Source of the DNA: an uncultured Caulobacterales bacterium
GTDB lineage: Bacteria; Pseudomonadota; Alphaproteobacteria; Caulobacterales; Caulobacteraceae
Direction of reading: 5' to 3'
NCBI GenBank assembly: GCA_903858185.1
Contig: CAIOHT010000090.1
Span: 1-40,889 of the forward strand
DNA length: 40,889 bases
Positions 15,977 through 24,812 of this stretch are shown here, in pieces. Positions within the stretch are counted from its first letter, which is position 1. Every line of letters starts with the position of its first letter. Under the pieces are notes generated by a model. That model saw only the letters and a program-made list of their open reading frames with translations, ran no database searches and was not told the DNA's origin. A program made the position numbers and the translations under genes.

Positions 15977-17092
15977 CTACCCCCTCGGCCCGCTCGTCGA
16001 CTCCCGCACCACCAGCGACGGCAACCGGTCCGCCGGGTCGCGCTTGTCGTCACCGGCCTGGCCGATGAGCTTTTCGGAGGCCAGCCGGCCGATCTCGCGG
16101 GTCGGCGAGCGCACGGTGGTCAGCGGGGGCCAGACGCGCGAGGCAATCTGGAAGTCGTCGAAGCCCACGACAGACAAGTCCTCCGGAACCGACAGTCCGG
16201 CCCGCCGGGCGGCGTGCAGCGCGCCGGCGGCCATCTCGTCGTTGCCGGCGAAGATCGCCGTCGGGCCGTTCGGCAGGGCCAACAGTTTCGCCGCGCCCTC
16301 CAGCCCGGACTCGAACGTATAGGCGCCCTCGGCGACGTGCTCGGCCGCCAGGGTCAGACCGTGCTCGGACAGCCCTTCCTCGAAGCCTCCTCGCCGCTCG
16401 TGCGACGAGCGGAAGGTCAGCGGACCGGAAATGAACCCGACCCGCCTGTGACCCAGCTCCGCCAGATGGCGCCCGGCGAGCAGGCCGCCGTGCCGGTCCT
16501 GGGTGACGATCGAATGGGAGGCCTCGTCGACGGCCACCGAGGCGACGCGCACATACTCGCAACCGATCTCACGCAGCATCGCCGCCACGCCCTCGTCTTC
16601 CGATACCGACGGAGTCAGGACCACGCCGAACAGCTTCTGTCGCTCGATAAAGGCGCGGATGTCGGGCACCAGGGTGGTGCTGCCGCGGTCGCAGGGGTGG
16701 ACCACCAGCTCGAAGCCGGACCCGCGCATGCCGTCCAGCAGGCCCAGCTGCATGTTCACGACATACTGCGGGTTGGGGTTGTCGTAGATCAGCCCGATCA
16801 GGAACGACCGCCGGAAGGCCAGGCCGCGCGCCTGCGGGTCGGGCGCATAGCCGTACTTCGCGATGACAGCCTCGATCTTCTCCCGCGTTTCCGGGCGCAG
16901 CGACGGCGAGCGGTTGATGACCCGCGAGACGGTCTTCTTCGAGACCCCCGCGATCCGGGCGATGTCGTTGATCGTGGCCCTGCGCCGGCCGCCTTCGAGG
17001 GCGGCATCATCGGCGGGCTTCGGCGTCCTGGGACTCAAGCGGAGACTCCGGCAAGGCTGTCTGACCTGTGATAGCCCGCCCGCGTGTGACAT
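15977..17092 (-). CDS. LacI-family transcriptional regulator of the pectin/uronate genes
   Basis: A 371-residue DNA-binding repressor with an N-terminal helix-turn-helix (TINDIARIAGVSKKTVSRVIN, about 40-60), a hinge helix with the Leu that contacts the central CG of LacI operators (ARGLA, Leu91), and a periplasmic-binding-protein-like sensor domain (GLIYDNPNPQYV, HLAELGHRRVGFISGP, FAGNDEMAAGAL, VVGFDDFQIA). ATG 17092 is used. TTG 17038 has a better GGAG site and would remove 18 residues. A longer GTG form from 17122 would read through the operator and is unlikely. The gene is divergent from uxaA, with one operator copy between them, so it probably controls itself too. The inducer is unknown; KDG or a uronate intermediate is the likely type. 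Confidence 0.88.
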   Translation of the reverse strand: MSHAGGLSQVRQPCRSLRLSPRTPKPADDAALEGGRRRATINDIARIAGVSKKTVSRVINRSPSLRPETREKIEAVIAKYGYAPDPQARGLAFRRSFLIGLIYDNPNPQYVVNMQLGLLDGMRGSGFELVVHPCDRGSTTLVPDIRAFIERQKLFGVVLTPSVSEDEGVAAMLREIGCEYVRVASVAVDEASHSIVTQDRHGGLLAGRHLAELGHRRVGFISGPLTFRSSHERRGGFEEGLSEHGLTLAAEHVAEGAYTFESGLEGAAKLLALPNGPTAIFAGNDEMAAGALHAARRAGLSVPEDLSVVGFDDFQIASRVWPPLTTVRSPTREIGRLASEKLIGQAGDDKRDPADRLPSLVVRESTSGPRG

Positions 17093-17116
17093 GCCAGCGG
17101 GCTGCCCAGGTTCGAT

Positions 17117-17130
17117 TGACACCGGTGTCG
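17117..17130. promoter_or_regulatory. candidate operator, copy 5 of 5
   Basis: TGACACCGGTGTCG, 13 of 14 matches. It lies between the divergent regulator (start 17092) and uxaA (start 17151). With the preceding T it contains TTGACA, as copy 3 does. It is 20 bases from the uxaA ATG, so a repressor here could block both transcripts. Confidence 0.65.
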
Positions 17131-17150
17131 GAGGAAGTCATGCCTTACCC

Positions 17151-18638
17151 ATGGCCGATGCCTTGCCCGTGACCGCCGCCGTTCACCGCGTCGATCCCCG
17201 TGACGACGTCGCCACAGCCGTGCGCGACATCACCGTCGGGGAGCGGGTCGGCGACGTGATCGCGCGGGCCTACATTCCGAAGGGTCACAAGCTGGCGCTG
17301 ACGGCCGTCGCCGCCGGTGCGCCCGTGCGCAAGTACGGCTTTCCCATCGGCCTGGCGACCGCAGACATCGCGGCCGGCGACCATGTCCACAGCCATAACC
17401 TGGGCACCGGCCTTGCAGGAGAGCTCGACTACCGCTTCGTGGGTGCAGCGGCGATTGCAGCCCCGGTCGCGGACAGCCGGACCTTCCTCGGCTACCGCCG
17501 TGCCGACGGACGAGTCGGCACGCGCAACGAAATCTGGATCCTCGTCACCGTCGGCTGCGTTGCCAACACTGCCCGGCGGCTGGCCGAGACCGCAGCGCGG
17601 GAATTTGGCGGCCGCGTGGACGGCATCCATGCCTTCCCGCACCCGTTCGGCTGTTCGCAACTGGGCGACGACCTGTCCGCGACCCGGCGAATGCTGGCTG
17701 CGCTGGCACAACACCCGAATGCCGGCGGGGTTCTGATCCTCGGTCTTGGCTGCGAATCCAACCAGCTCGATGCCTTGCTCGGCGACATCCCCGACCGGTC
17801 TCGCATCCGGGCCTTCACGGCCCAGGGCGAGGGCGATGAGTTCGAAGCCGGTCTGGCGGCGATCGCTGATCTGGTCGCCATCGCCGAACGGGACCGCCGC
17901 GTCCCCTGCCCGCTGTCGGACCTGGTGATCGGACTGAAATGCGGCGGCTCCGACGGCTTCTCCGGCCTGACGGCAAACCCGCTTGTCGGTCACGTCGCAG
18001 ACACCCTGGCTGCCGCGGGCGGAACGCCGGTACTGACTGAAATCCCCGAGATCTTCGGCGCCGAGCACCTGCTGCTGGACCGCGCTGTCAGCCGGGCGGT
18101 GTTTGATGGCGCGGCCGGGCTGGTGAACGGGTTCAAGCGCCACTTCCTCGAGCAGGGCCAGCCGGTTCACGAGAACCCGTCTCCCGGAAACATCGCCGGC
18201 GGGATCACCACGCTTGAAGAGAAGTCCCTGGGCGGGGTGCAGAAGGCAGGACACGCCGTACTGACCCAGGCGCTGGCCTATGGTGAGCAGGTGCGCGAAC
18301 CCGGCCTCGCCCTGCTGGAGGCCCCCGGCAATGACGCGGTCTCCTCCACCGCCCTGGTGGCGGCCGGCGCGACCGTGGTGCTGTTCACGACCGGGCGCGG
18401 CACGCCGCTCGGCTTTCCGGCCCCTACGCTCAAGATCGCCTCCAACTCAGCCCTGGCCGGGCGGAAGCCACGCTGGATCGATTTTGATGCCGGAGTCGTC
18501 CTGGGCGGTGTCGACATGGCGGCCGCCGGTGAGGCGTTGATGGATCTGATCCTGGCGACGGCGTCAGGCCGGTCGACCCGGGCTGAGGAGAATGGCGAGC
18601 GCGAGATCGCGCTCTGGAAGCGGGGCGTCACCCTGTGA
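17151..18638 (+). CDS. uxaA: altronate dehydratase
   Basis: Dehydrates D-altronate to KDG. A 495-residue protein carries both parts of the family: an N-terminal SAF domain (about 12-90, with IPKGHKLAL and DIAAGDHVHSHNLGTGL) and the long UxaA/GarD catalytic domain with VGTRNEIWILVTVGC, HPFGCSQLGDD, GLGCESNQ and GLKCGGSDGFSGLTANP. The cysteines and GCES/KCGGSD blocks are those expected for the metal site. ATG 17151 is the only plausible in-frame start; the GAGGAAG site is rather far at 13 bases. Its stop overlaps the next start as GTGA. Confidence 0.93.
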   Translation: MADALPVTAAVHRVDPRDDVATAVRDITVGERVGDVIARAYIPKGHKLALTAVAAGAPVRKYGFPIGLATADIAAGDHVHSHNLGTGLAGELDYRFVGAAAIAAPVADSRTFLGYRRADGRVGTRNEIWILVTVGCVANTARRLAETAAREFGGRVDGIHAFPHPFGCSQLGDDLSATRRMLAALAQHPNAGGVLILGLGCESNQLDALLGDIPDRSRIRAFTAQGEGDEFEAGLAAIADLVAIAERDRRVPCPLSDLVIGLKCGGSDGFSGLTANPLVGHVADTLAAAGGTPVLTEIPEIFGAEHLLLDRAVSRAVFDGAAGLVNGFKRHFLEQGQPVHENPSPGNIAGGITTLEEKSLGGVQKAGHAVLTQALAYGEQVREPGLALLEAPGNDAVSSTALVAAGATVVLFTTGRGTPLGFPAPTLKIASNSALAGRKPRWIDFDAGVVLGGVDMAAAGEALMDLILATASGRSTRAEENGEREIALWKRGVTL

Positions 18639-20047
18639 CGCGGCTGTCGGCGGCGACCCTGCCGCGCTCGCTGGCATACGATCGTGACGCGACGGTCATC
18701 GGCATCGTCCACTTCGGCCCAGGCGCCTTCTTCCGCGCCCACCAGGCCGCCTATATCGACTATCTGCTGGCCCGTGACCCGCGATGGGCGATCAGCGCCG
18801 TGGCCTTGAAGACCGCTGGCGTGCGCGATGCCCTCGGCCCGCAGGACGGGCTCTACACGCTGCTGGAACTGGGTGAGACGACGCGGGTCCGCACCATAGG
18901 GGCGATCCGCGAGCTGCTGGTGGCCAGCGAGGATCCTGCCAGGGTCGCCGCACGGCTGACGTTGCCGGAGACCCGCGTCGTGACCTTGACCGTCACCGAA
19001 AAGGGCTACTGCCTGAAGCCCGACGGGACACTCGACCTCGACCACCCTGACATCCGCGATGACCTCGCAGCGCCCGAATGGCCCGTCAGTGTCATCGGCT
19101 GGCTGGTGGAAGGACTCGCACGCCGCCGGGCGGCGGGCCTCCCGCCGTTCGTGACGCTGAGTTGCGACAACCTTCCATCCAACGGCCGCAAGCTCATGGC
19201 CGCCGTAGTTCGGCTTGCCGAGGTGCGCGAGCCGCCGCTCGCTCGCTGGATCGAGACCGAGGCCCGCTTCCCCTGCTCCATGGTCGACAGTATCACGCCG
19301 GCCACTGACGACGCCCTGCGCGCCCGCGTCCGGGACCTGACCGGCCTGGACGACGCCTGGCCGATCCAGCGCGAAACCTTCACCCAGTGGATCATCGAGG
19401 ATGACCTGGGCCCCGACGCACCGGACCTGGCGTCGGTTGGCGTGACCCTGACCGACGATGTCGAGGCCTGGGAGCGCGCCAAGCTGCGCCTGCTCAACGG
19501 CGCCCACTCGACGCTGGCCTATGTCGGACTGCTGCGCGGCCACGAGACGGTGCGCGAGGCGATGGCCGACATAGCGCTCGCGGGCCTCGTCCGCGCGATG
19601 ATGCTGTGGGACATCGCCCCGACCCTGAGCGCGCCGGCGGGACTGGATATCACGGCCTATGTCGACGCCCTTCTGGGCCGGTTCCGCAACCCGGCCATCG
19701 ACCATCGCCTGTCGCAGATCGCCTGGGATGGTTCGCAGAAGCTGCCGATCCGGATTCTCGGGACCGTCTCCGACGCGTTGGCGGCGGCGCGACCGGTCGA
19801 ACGTCTGGTCGTCGGGCTGGCGGCGTGGATGCTGTTCGTCGAGCGGCAGTCGAAAGTCGGTCTGACGGTGGTTGATCCTCTGGCCGAGCACTTGCGGCTG
19901 GTCGGCCGCGCGGGCGGCGTAGATGCGTTTCTGGCGATCGGGGCGATGTTCCCGCCGACGCTGGCCGGCGATCCGGCGTTTACAGGCCCGCTGCGGAAAG
20001 CCTACGAGGCGCTGCAGTCCGGCAGCCTTCCCGCACAGAGACCATGA
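18635..20047 (+). CDS. uxuB: fructuronate/tagaturonate reductase, long-chain polyol dehydrogenase family (UxuB type)
   Basis: An NAD-dependent 470-residue reductase of the mannitol dehydrogenase family. Family blocks are the cofactor loop FGPGAFFRAHQ (27-37), SLTVTEKGYC-like LTVTEKGYC (118-126), LSCDN (175-179), PCSMVDSITPA, WIIEDDLG, and the catalytic Lys283 with NGAHS (288-292). These resemble E. coli UxuB (fructuronate reductase) closely. It is translationally coupled to uxaA, which needs altronate, the product of tagaturonate reduction. No mannonate dehydratase is in the window. It may therefore reduce tagaturonate, or both sugars. Confidence 0.88.
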   Translation: MTRLSAATLPRSLAYDRDATVIGIVHFGPGAFFRAHQAAYIDYLLARDPRWAISAVALKTAGVRDALGPQDGLYTLLELGETTRVRTIGAIRELLVASEDPARVAARLTLPETRVVTLTVTEKGYCLKPDGTLDLDHPDIRDDLAAPEWPVSVIGWLVEGLARRRAAGLPPFVTLSCDNLPSNGRKLMAAVVRLAEVREPPLARWIETEARFPCSMVDSITPATDDALRARVRDLTGLDDAWPIQRETFTQWIIEDDLGPDAPDLASVGVTLTDDVEAWERAKLRLLNGAHSTLAYVGLLRGHETVREAMADIALAGLVRAMMLWDIAPTLSAPAGLDITAYVDALLGRFRNPAIDHRLSQIAWDGSQKLPIRILGTVSDALAAARPVERLVVGLAAWMLFVERQSKVGLTVVDPLAEHLRLVGRAGGVDAFLAIGAMFPPTLAGDPAFTGPLRKAYEALQSGSLPAQRP

Positions 20048-20280
20048 CAGACCCCATCCTCGTTGACGCCCGCGGCCATCATTGCCCTGTGCCAACCCTG
20101 CGACTGCGGCGGGCGCTGGACGAGGCTGGTCCGGGCGCTGTCGTGAGGTTGCTGGCGGACGATCCCATGGCCCGCATCGACGTGCCCCACTTCGCCGGCG
20201 AGAAGGGTTACACCCTGATCGACAGCGGCGAACTCAACCCGCCGCCGGGGCTTTTTTTCGTCGTCTCAAGACCGGCTTGA
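20044..20280 (+). CDS. TusA-family sulfurtransferase-like protein
   Basis: A 78-residue protein with the TusA/SirA/YeeD fold. It has the N-terminal LVDARGHHCPVPTLRLRRAL segment with Cys14 in the CPxP motif, the site that carries persulfide in this family, and a C-terminal FFVVSRPA strand. The ATG overlaps the uxuB stop (ATGA), so it is coupled to the uronate operon. Its 3' end overlaps the convergent yihY-like gene by 47 bases. Family is clear; the reason it rides with uronate genes is not. Confidence 0.85.
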   Translation: MTDPILVDARGHHCPVPTLRLRRALDEAGPGAVVRLLADDPMARIDVPHFAGEKGYTLIDSGELNPPPGLFFVVSRPA

Positions 20281-21169
20281 TCTTCCGCGTGTGCAGGGCG
20301 ATTTCCATCTCGGTCGCCAGCGCCCCGCCGAAGAACAGGGCGTTCACGTTCCAGCTCAGCCAGATCAGGAACACGACCACGGTACCGACGGAACCGTAGG
20401 TGGCTCCCAGATGGGCGATCTGCTCGACATAGATTGCGCAGAGCCAGGACGCGACCAGCGCCAGTACCGCCGAGGCCAGGCCGCCGACGATCGACGCCCG
20501 CCAGGCGACCGGCTCGCGTGACATGGCGAACCGGTAGATCAGGCTCATGGCCAGCAGCATACAGACACTGGTCCAGGTCCATTCGCTGTAGAGCCAGCTC
20601 AGGCCGGCGAGCGGCTTGAGGCCCCAGGCCGTCGCCGCAACCCGCAGGCCGAGGAACAGGACGGAGACCAGACCCATCAGCACCAGTGAAGCGACCAGAA
20701 CAATCAGCGCCATGACATTGAAGCTGACGAACCCGCGCTGGTTCTCCTCGTCATGGATAAAGGACAGGCCCGCGAGCAGCGCCTTGTAGCCGCGATGGGA
20801 GGCATAGGCCCCGATGATCAGCGCGACCAGGCTCTGGGCCGAGACCGCGACATGGGGCGCATGCGCGAGCCGTTGAAGCTCGCCCTGAAACAGGCTCCTG
20901 GCGTCAGCCGGCAACATGCGCGCCAGGGCTGCCGCCTGACTTGCGACCTGCTCGGGCGAAACGAGGATCCCGTAGAGGCCCACCGCAATGACCAGCAGCG
21001 GAAACACGGCCAGCATGATCCAGAAGGACACGCCGCCGACGTAGAGCATGACGTCCCGCCCCCAGAGGCGTTGCAGGGCCTTGCCCAGCACGTCCAGGGT
21101 CGCGCGCGCCCAGTGCACGGGATCCAGGTCCAGCTTTCCCGGAACGTCCGGGTCCTTCGCAGTCGACAT
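20234..21169 (-). CDS. YihY/virulence factor BrkB family inner-membrane protein
   Basis: A 311-residue integral membrane protein of the YihY (formerly 'ribonuclease BN') family. About six hydrophobic segments are visible, including LYVGGVSFWIMLAVFPLLVIAVGLYGIL near residue 45 and the family's YGSVGTVVVFLIWLSWNVNALFFGGALATE near the end. A basic tail (RRRKK) follows. ATG 21169 was chosen because it begins a family-like N-terminus with AGGG before it. The open frame continues upstream for 99 more codons with no family character. The older RNase name is not supported by any catalytic motif. Confidence 0.88.
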   Translation of the reverse strand: MSTAKDPDVPGKLDLDPVHWARATLDVLGKALQRLWGRDVMLYVGGVSFWIMLAVFPLLVIAVGLYGILVSPEQVASQAAALARMLPADARSLFQGELQRLAHAPHVAVSAQSLVALIIGAYASHRGYKALLAGLSFIHDEENQRGFVSFNVMALIVLVASLVLMGLVSVLFLGLRVAATAWGLKPLAGLSWLYSEWTWTSVCMLLAMSLIYRFAMSREPVAWRASIVGGLASAVLALVASWLCAIYVEQIAHLGATYGSVGTVVVFLIWLSWNVNALFFGGALATEMEIALHTRKIKPVLRRRKKAPAAG

Positions 21170-21210
21170 CCGGAGACCCTGCCCGCGCGGCCCCTGCTGC
21201 GCAACGTCAA

Positions 21211-21243
21211 AGGCGCGCCGCGGCCTTTGGCCACGACGCGCCT
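21211..21243 (-). terminator. possible terminator hairpin downstream of the racemase gene
   Basis: Arms AGGCGCG (21211-21217) and CGCGCCT (21237-21243) are perfect inverted repeats, and the interior holds GGCC-TTT-GGCC, so a longer nested hairpin can form. In the minus-strand RNA only a short T run follows. It lies between the racemase stop (21384) and the YihY start (21169). Confidence 0.35.
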
Positions 21244-21383
21244 GACAGGATGACCTTGCCTTCTTCCTGTGTAACCGAGCGCCGCTTCGAGGGACGGGAG
21301 AGCAGGACGACCGGCTACAGGTGCGAAGATGGAATCGGCCGGCTGAACCGTGGCTGAACGCTTCTGGCAGCCGGCGTTGTCGA

Positions 21384-22511
21384 TCAGATCGCGCCGGATG
21401 CCCGCAGCGCATCGACTTCGGCAGCGGAGAAGCCCCACTGACCCAGCGCCTCGTCGTTGTGGGCACCGATCTTCGGCGGCGGCCCCTGAATGGCGCCCGG
21501 CGTGGCCGAGAACCGTGGCGCGGGCGCGGGCTGGACGACGCCCTCGACCGTCACGAAAGTCTCGCGGGCGACGTTGTGCGCGTGGTTGGGCGCCTCATCG
21601 AGCGTCAACACCGGGGCGAAGCAGATATCGGTCGCGTCCATGATCGCGCACCATTCCGCCTGGGTCTTCTTGCTCAGCACGTCCGCCAGCTTGGCCTTCA
21701 GTTCCGGCCATTCATCACGGCTCATCTGATTGGCGAACTGTGGATCGGTAATCCCCGTCTTTTCAAGGAGAAGTGCGTAGAACTGAGGCTCGATTGATCC
21801 GATCGAGATCCACTTCCCGTCCGAGCACTGGTAGGTGTCATAGAAGTGGGCGCCGCCGTCGAGCAGGTTGCTCCGGCGCTCATCCTTCCAGATGCCCGCG
21901 CCCTTGAAGCCGTAGAACATGGCCATCAGCGAGGCCGCGCCATCGCTCATCGCGCAGTCGATCACCTGCCCCTCACCGGTTTCCCGGGCGTGGATGATGC
22001 CGGCCATCAGGCCGAACGCCAGATAGAGGGCGCCGCCCCCGAAATCGCCGACGAGGTTCAGCGGCGGCACCGGCTTCTCGGTCGTGCCGATCGCGTGCAG
22101 CGCGCCGGTGATGGCGATGTAGTTCATGTCGTGCCCGGCGGCCTTGGCGTAGGGCCCGAACTGCCCCCAGCCCGTCATCCGGCCGAACACCAGCTTCGGA
22201 TTGCGCTTCAGCACGACATCCGGACCCAGACCGAGGCGCTCCATCACGCCGGGACGGAAGCCTTCGATCAGGCCGTCCGCGTTTTCCAGCAGCTTCAGCA
22301 CCGCCTCAATGGCGTCAGGCGACTTCAGGTCCAGCGCCACGGAACGGCGGCCGCGGCTGGTGACATCGGCGGGCGAGGCCCGGCCGGAGCCCTTGCGGTC
22401 GACCCGCACCACGTCGGCGCCAAGGTCCGACAGCAGCATGCCGCAGAACGGCCCCGGCCCGATGCCGGCGAACTCGACGATCTTCAGACCCGAAAGCGGA
22501 CCCTTGCCCAT
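21384..22511 (-). CDS. alpha-methylacyl-CoA racemase, CaiB/BaiF family
   Basis: Moves the alpha-methyl configuration of 2-methylacyl-CoA thioesters, as in branched fatty acid or sterol side-chain breakdown. The 375-residue length is typical. His127 (AAGHDMNY), Asp156 (VGDFGGG) and Glu241 (GSIEPQF) align with the catalytic His/Asp and the conserved Glu of the mycobacterial racemase. [22 protein letters not shown] at the N-terminus is the family's CoA-binding block. A GGGAG site precedes the ATG. It is 58 bases after the SDR gene on the same strand and may be cotranscribed. Confidence 0.88.
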   Translation of the reverse strand: MGKGPLSGLKIVEFAGIGPGPFCGMLLSDLGADVVRVDRKGSGRASPADVTSRGRRSVALDLKSPDAIEAVLKLLENADGLIEGFRPGVMERLGLGPDVVLKRNPKLVFGRMTGWGQFGPYAKAAGHDMNYIAITGALHAIGTTEKPVPPLNLVGDFGGGALYLAFGLMAGIIHARETGEGQVIDCAMSDGAASLMAMFYGFKGAGIWKDERRSNLLDGGAHFYDTYQCSDGKWISIGSIEPQFYALLLEKTGITDPQFANQMSRDEWPELKAKLADVLSKKTQAEWCAIMDATDICFAPVLTLDEAPNHAHNVARETFVTVEGVVQPAPAPRFSATPGAIQGPPPKIGAHNDEALGQWGFSAAEVDALRASGAI

Positions 22512-22569
22512 GGTGTTTCTCCCGTTTGGGAGAGAGTTAGAGGCGCTGACGCATGGTCAGGCAAGCCGC

Positions 22570-23337
22570 CTACAACGTCTGCCCGTCGTCGAGGCTGATC
22601 AGTGTCCCGGTGATGAAATGCGCCCTCCGGCCGGCCAGCATCAGCAGGGCCTCGTCCAGCACGTCCTCATCCATCAGCCGGCGGCGCGGGAAGCCCTTGA
22701 TCTGCTTCTGGCCGCCTTCGGTGTGGAACCAGTCGCTGTTGATCTCGGTCTCGATGTAGCCCGGGCAGATGGCGTTCACCGCGATCCGCGGCCGCGCCCA
22801 TTCGCGGGCCAGCCCTTTGGTCAGCGACGCGCAGGCGGCCTTGGAGGCGCAGTAGACGCTCAGCCCGGGCAGCTGGTTGAACGCCGCGATCGAGGCGATG
22901 TTGATGATGCGCGCCTCGCCCGCCTCGGCCTCGCCGCTGGCGATCATCCGCTTGGCTGCCTCGACGGCCCCGAAGTAAACGCCCCGCACATTGACCGCAA
23001 AGGTCTGGTCGAAGGTCTCGACCGACATATCCATGGCCATGCCGTCGCCGCCGACGCCGGCGTTGTTGACAAGGATCGAGATGGGCCCCAGGGCGGCCTC
23101 GGCGGCGTCGAACGCCGGGCCGATGGCTGCAACGTCCTGGACATCGAGCGGAATCGCGATGGCCTTGCCGCCCTTTGCGACAATCGCGGCGACCTCCGAA
23201 TCAAGCCGGTCAGTGCGCCGCGCCATCAGCGCGACGGCCGCGCCGGCGTCTGAAAGCACGTGCGCAAAGCGACGGCCAAGCCCGCTTGAGGCGCCAGTGA
23301 CGACTGCAACCCGTCCGGCCAGTGGTTTATCGCTCAT
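22570..23337 (-). CDS. short-chain dehydrogenase/reductase
   Basis: A 255-residue classical SDR: TGASSGLGRR cofactor loop at 14-23, NNAGVGG, IINIASIAA with the catalytic Ser, and YCASK with Tyr and Lys. The C-terminal part (FPRRRLMDEDVLDEALLMLAG) differs from the common acyl-carrier reductase form. It lies upstream of the racemase gene on the same strand, so it may act on a CoA-linked or lipid substrate. The substrate cannot be told from sequence. Confidence 0.85.
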   Translation of the reverse strand: MSDKPLAGRVAVVTGASSGLGRRFAHVLSDAGAAVALMARRTDRLDSEVAAIVAKGGKAIAIPLDVQDVAAIGPAFDAAEAALGPISILVNNAGVGGDGMAMDMSVETFDQTFAVNVRGVYFGAVEAAKRMIASGEAEAGEARIINIASIAAFNQLPGLSVYCASKAACASLTKGLAREWARPRIAVNAICPGYIETEINSDWFHTEGGQKQIKGFPRRRLMDEDVLDEALLMLAGRRAHFITGTLISLDDGQTL

Positions 23338-23468
23338 CCGATGCCTCCTGCGGCGCTGTATCGCTATGCCGGCCCCTTGCCTCTGCTATGGTGAACCGTT
23401 GCGAATCCTGACGCGCAGCGGATAGCCGACGGGGGCCCGGCGGCGTCAAGGGCGGGAGTTCAGACGGC

Positions 23469-24794
23469 TTGTCAATTCAGGCCCGCATTTTGATCGTGGC
23501 GCGCGACGACGCGCTCGCCGGACCGCTGGCCGAAGGGCTGGATCGGCTTGGCTGGCGCACGATCACGGCGCGAGGGCCCTATGCGGCCATCGCGGCGCTC
23601 GGTGATCTCGCCATTGAGGCCGCCATCGTCGACGTCGCCAGCGGCGGTCACGATGCCCTGACCCTCGCCCGGCGGCTCAAGGCGGCCTGTGCGCCGCGCC
23701 GGCTGCCGGTCATCGCCATCGGCGATCCCGATCCACAGCTGGACAGCTACGCCTTCGACCTGACGCTCGCCCCGCCGCTGCACCCGGCCCAGGCCGTCCT
23801 GCGGCTGGAGTCGCTGGTCCGGATGGCTGTCGCCGAGGAAGAGTTCGAGCTGCGGCTGGAAACCTTCGCCGAGCGGGGCCGCCGCCTCGACCTGCCCGAG
23901 CCCAAGGCTGATCCCTATCGCGTCCTCGCGGTCGGCGAACCGGCGCCCCAGTTCCTTGCCCTCAGCAACGCCCTGACGCGCAGCGGCGCAGACGTGGTCG
24001 GCGCCTTCACGGCGTTCACGGCCTTCGACTACCTGCACGAGCGGGACTTCGACTCGGTCGTGCTCTGGGCCGGCGACAACAGTTCCGAGGCGCTCAGCAT
24101 CGCCGCGGGCATGCGCCGCAACACCCGGCTCTATCACATCCCTGCCCTGCTCTATCTGCGCGGCGAGAGCTATGTGACCACGGCCGAGGCCTTCCACCGC
24201 GGCGTGTCCGACGTCGCCTCCCCCGAAACACCCGAGACAGAGACCGCCAAGCGGGTCATCGAACTGTCTCGCAGCTACCGACGCGCGGTGTCGATCCGCA
24301 AGGCGCTGGAACGGGCGCGCAGCAGTGGGCTGATGGATGCGGCGACAGGTCTGTTCACGCGCGACCTGTTTGCCGGACATCTGGTGCGGCTGGCCCATGC
24401 CTCGCGGGTGCGCAATCGTCCGATGAGCGTCTGCGTGCTGCGTCTGGCCGACCGCCCCGAGACCGCGGCAGCCCGCGCCGGCGGCTACCTTGATCGTGCG
24501 ATTCCGCAGATCGGCTCGATGATCGGTCGGCTGGTGCGGGTCGAGGACACCGCCGCCCGGCTTGGGCCGGAGGTATTTGCCCTGGCCCTTCCGGCGACCC
24601 CGGCCTCCGCCGGTCGCGCCGCCGCCGAACGGATCGCTGCGGTCATCGCCTGCACCGCCTTCGAGGCCGGCGAGGGCAAGACACCCTTCACCGTCGACTT
24701 CGACATCGGCATCGCCCAGCTCGAACCGGGCGAGAACGCCGCCCGTGCGCTGGAGCGGGCCGCCAGCCGCGCCCTGCAGCGCGAAGCCAGCTAA
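23469..24794 (+). CDS. popA: PopA-like c-di-GMP effector: two receiver domains plus degenerate GGDEF
   Basis: In Caulobacter, PopA binds c-di-GMP and helps bring CtrA to ClpXP at the cell pole during the G1-S step. This 441-residue protein has a first receiver domain (about 5-120) with Asp55 at the phosphoacceptor site, a second receiver-like domain (about 150-260) where the expected Asp is Trp200, and a C-terminal GGDEF domain. The GGDEF active-site motif is replaced by GPEVF (366-370), so no cyclase activity is expected. The inhibitory-site RxxD is kept as RVED (Arg357 to Asp360), five residues before it. The start is TTG with GGGAG upstream. PleD has the same domain order, but an intact GGEEF. 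Confidence 0.9.
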   Translation: MSIQARILIVARDDALAGPLAEGLDRLGWRTITARGPYAAIAALGDLAIEAAIVDVASGGHDALTLARRLKAACAPRRLPVIAIGDPDPQLDSYAFDLTLAPPLHPAQAVLRLESLVRMAVAEEEFELRLETFAERGRRLDLPEPKADPYRVLAVGEPAPQFLALSNALTRSGADVVGAFTAFTAFDYLHERDFDSVVLWAGDNSSEALSIAAGMRRNTRLYHIPALLYLRGESYVTTAEAFHRGVSDVASPETPETETAKRVIELSRSYRRAVSIRKALERARSSGLMDAATGLFTRDLFAGHLVRLAHASRVRNRPMSVCVLRLADRPETAAARAGGYLDRAIPQIGSMIGRLVRVEDTAARLGPEVFALALPATPASAGRAAAERIAAVIACTAFEAGEGKTPFTVDFDIGIAQLEPGENAARALERAASRALQREAS

Positions 24795-24812
24795 CCTTCG
24801 GGAGATCCCACC

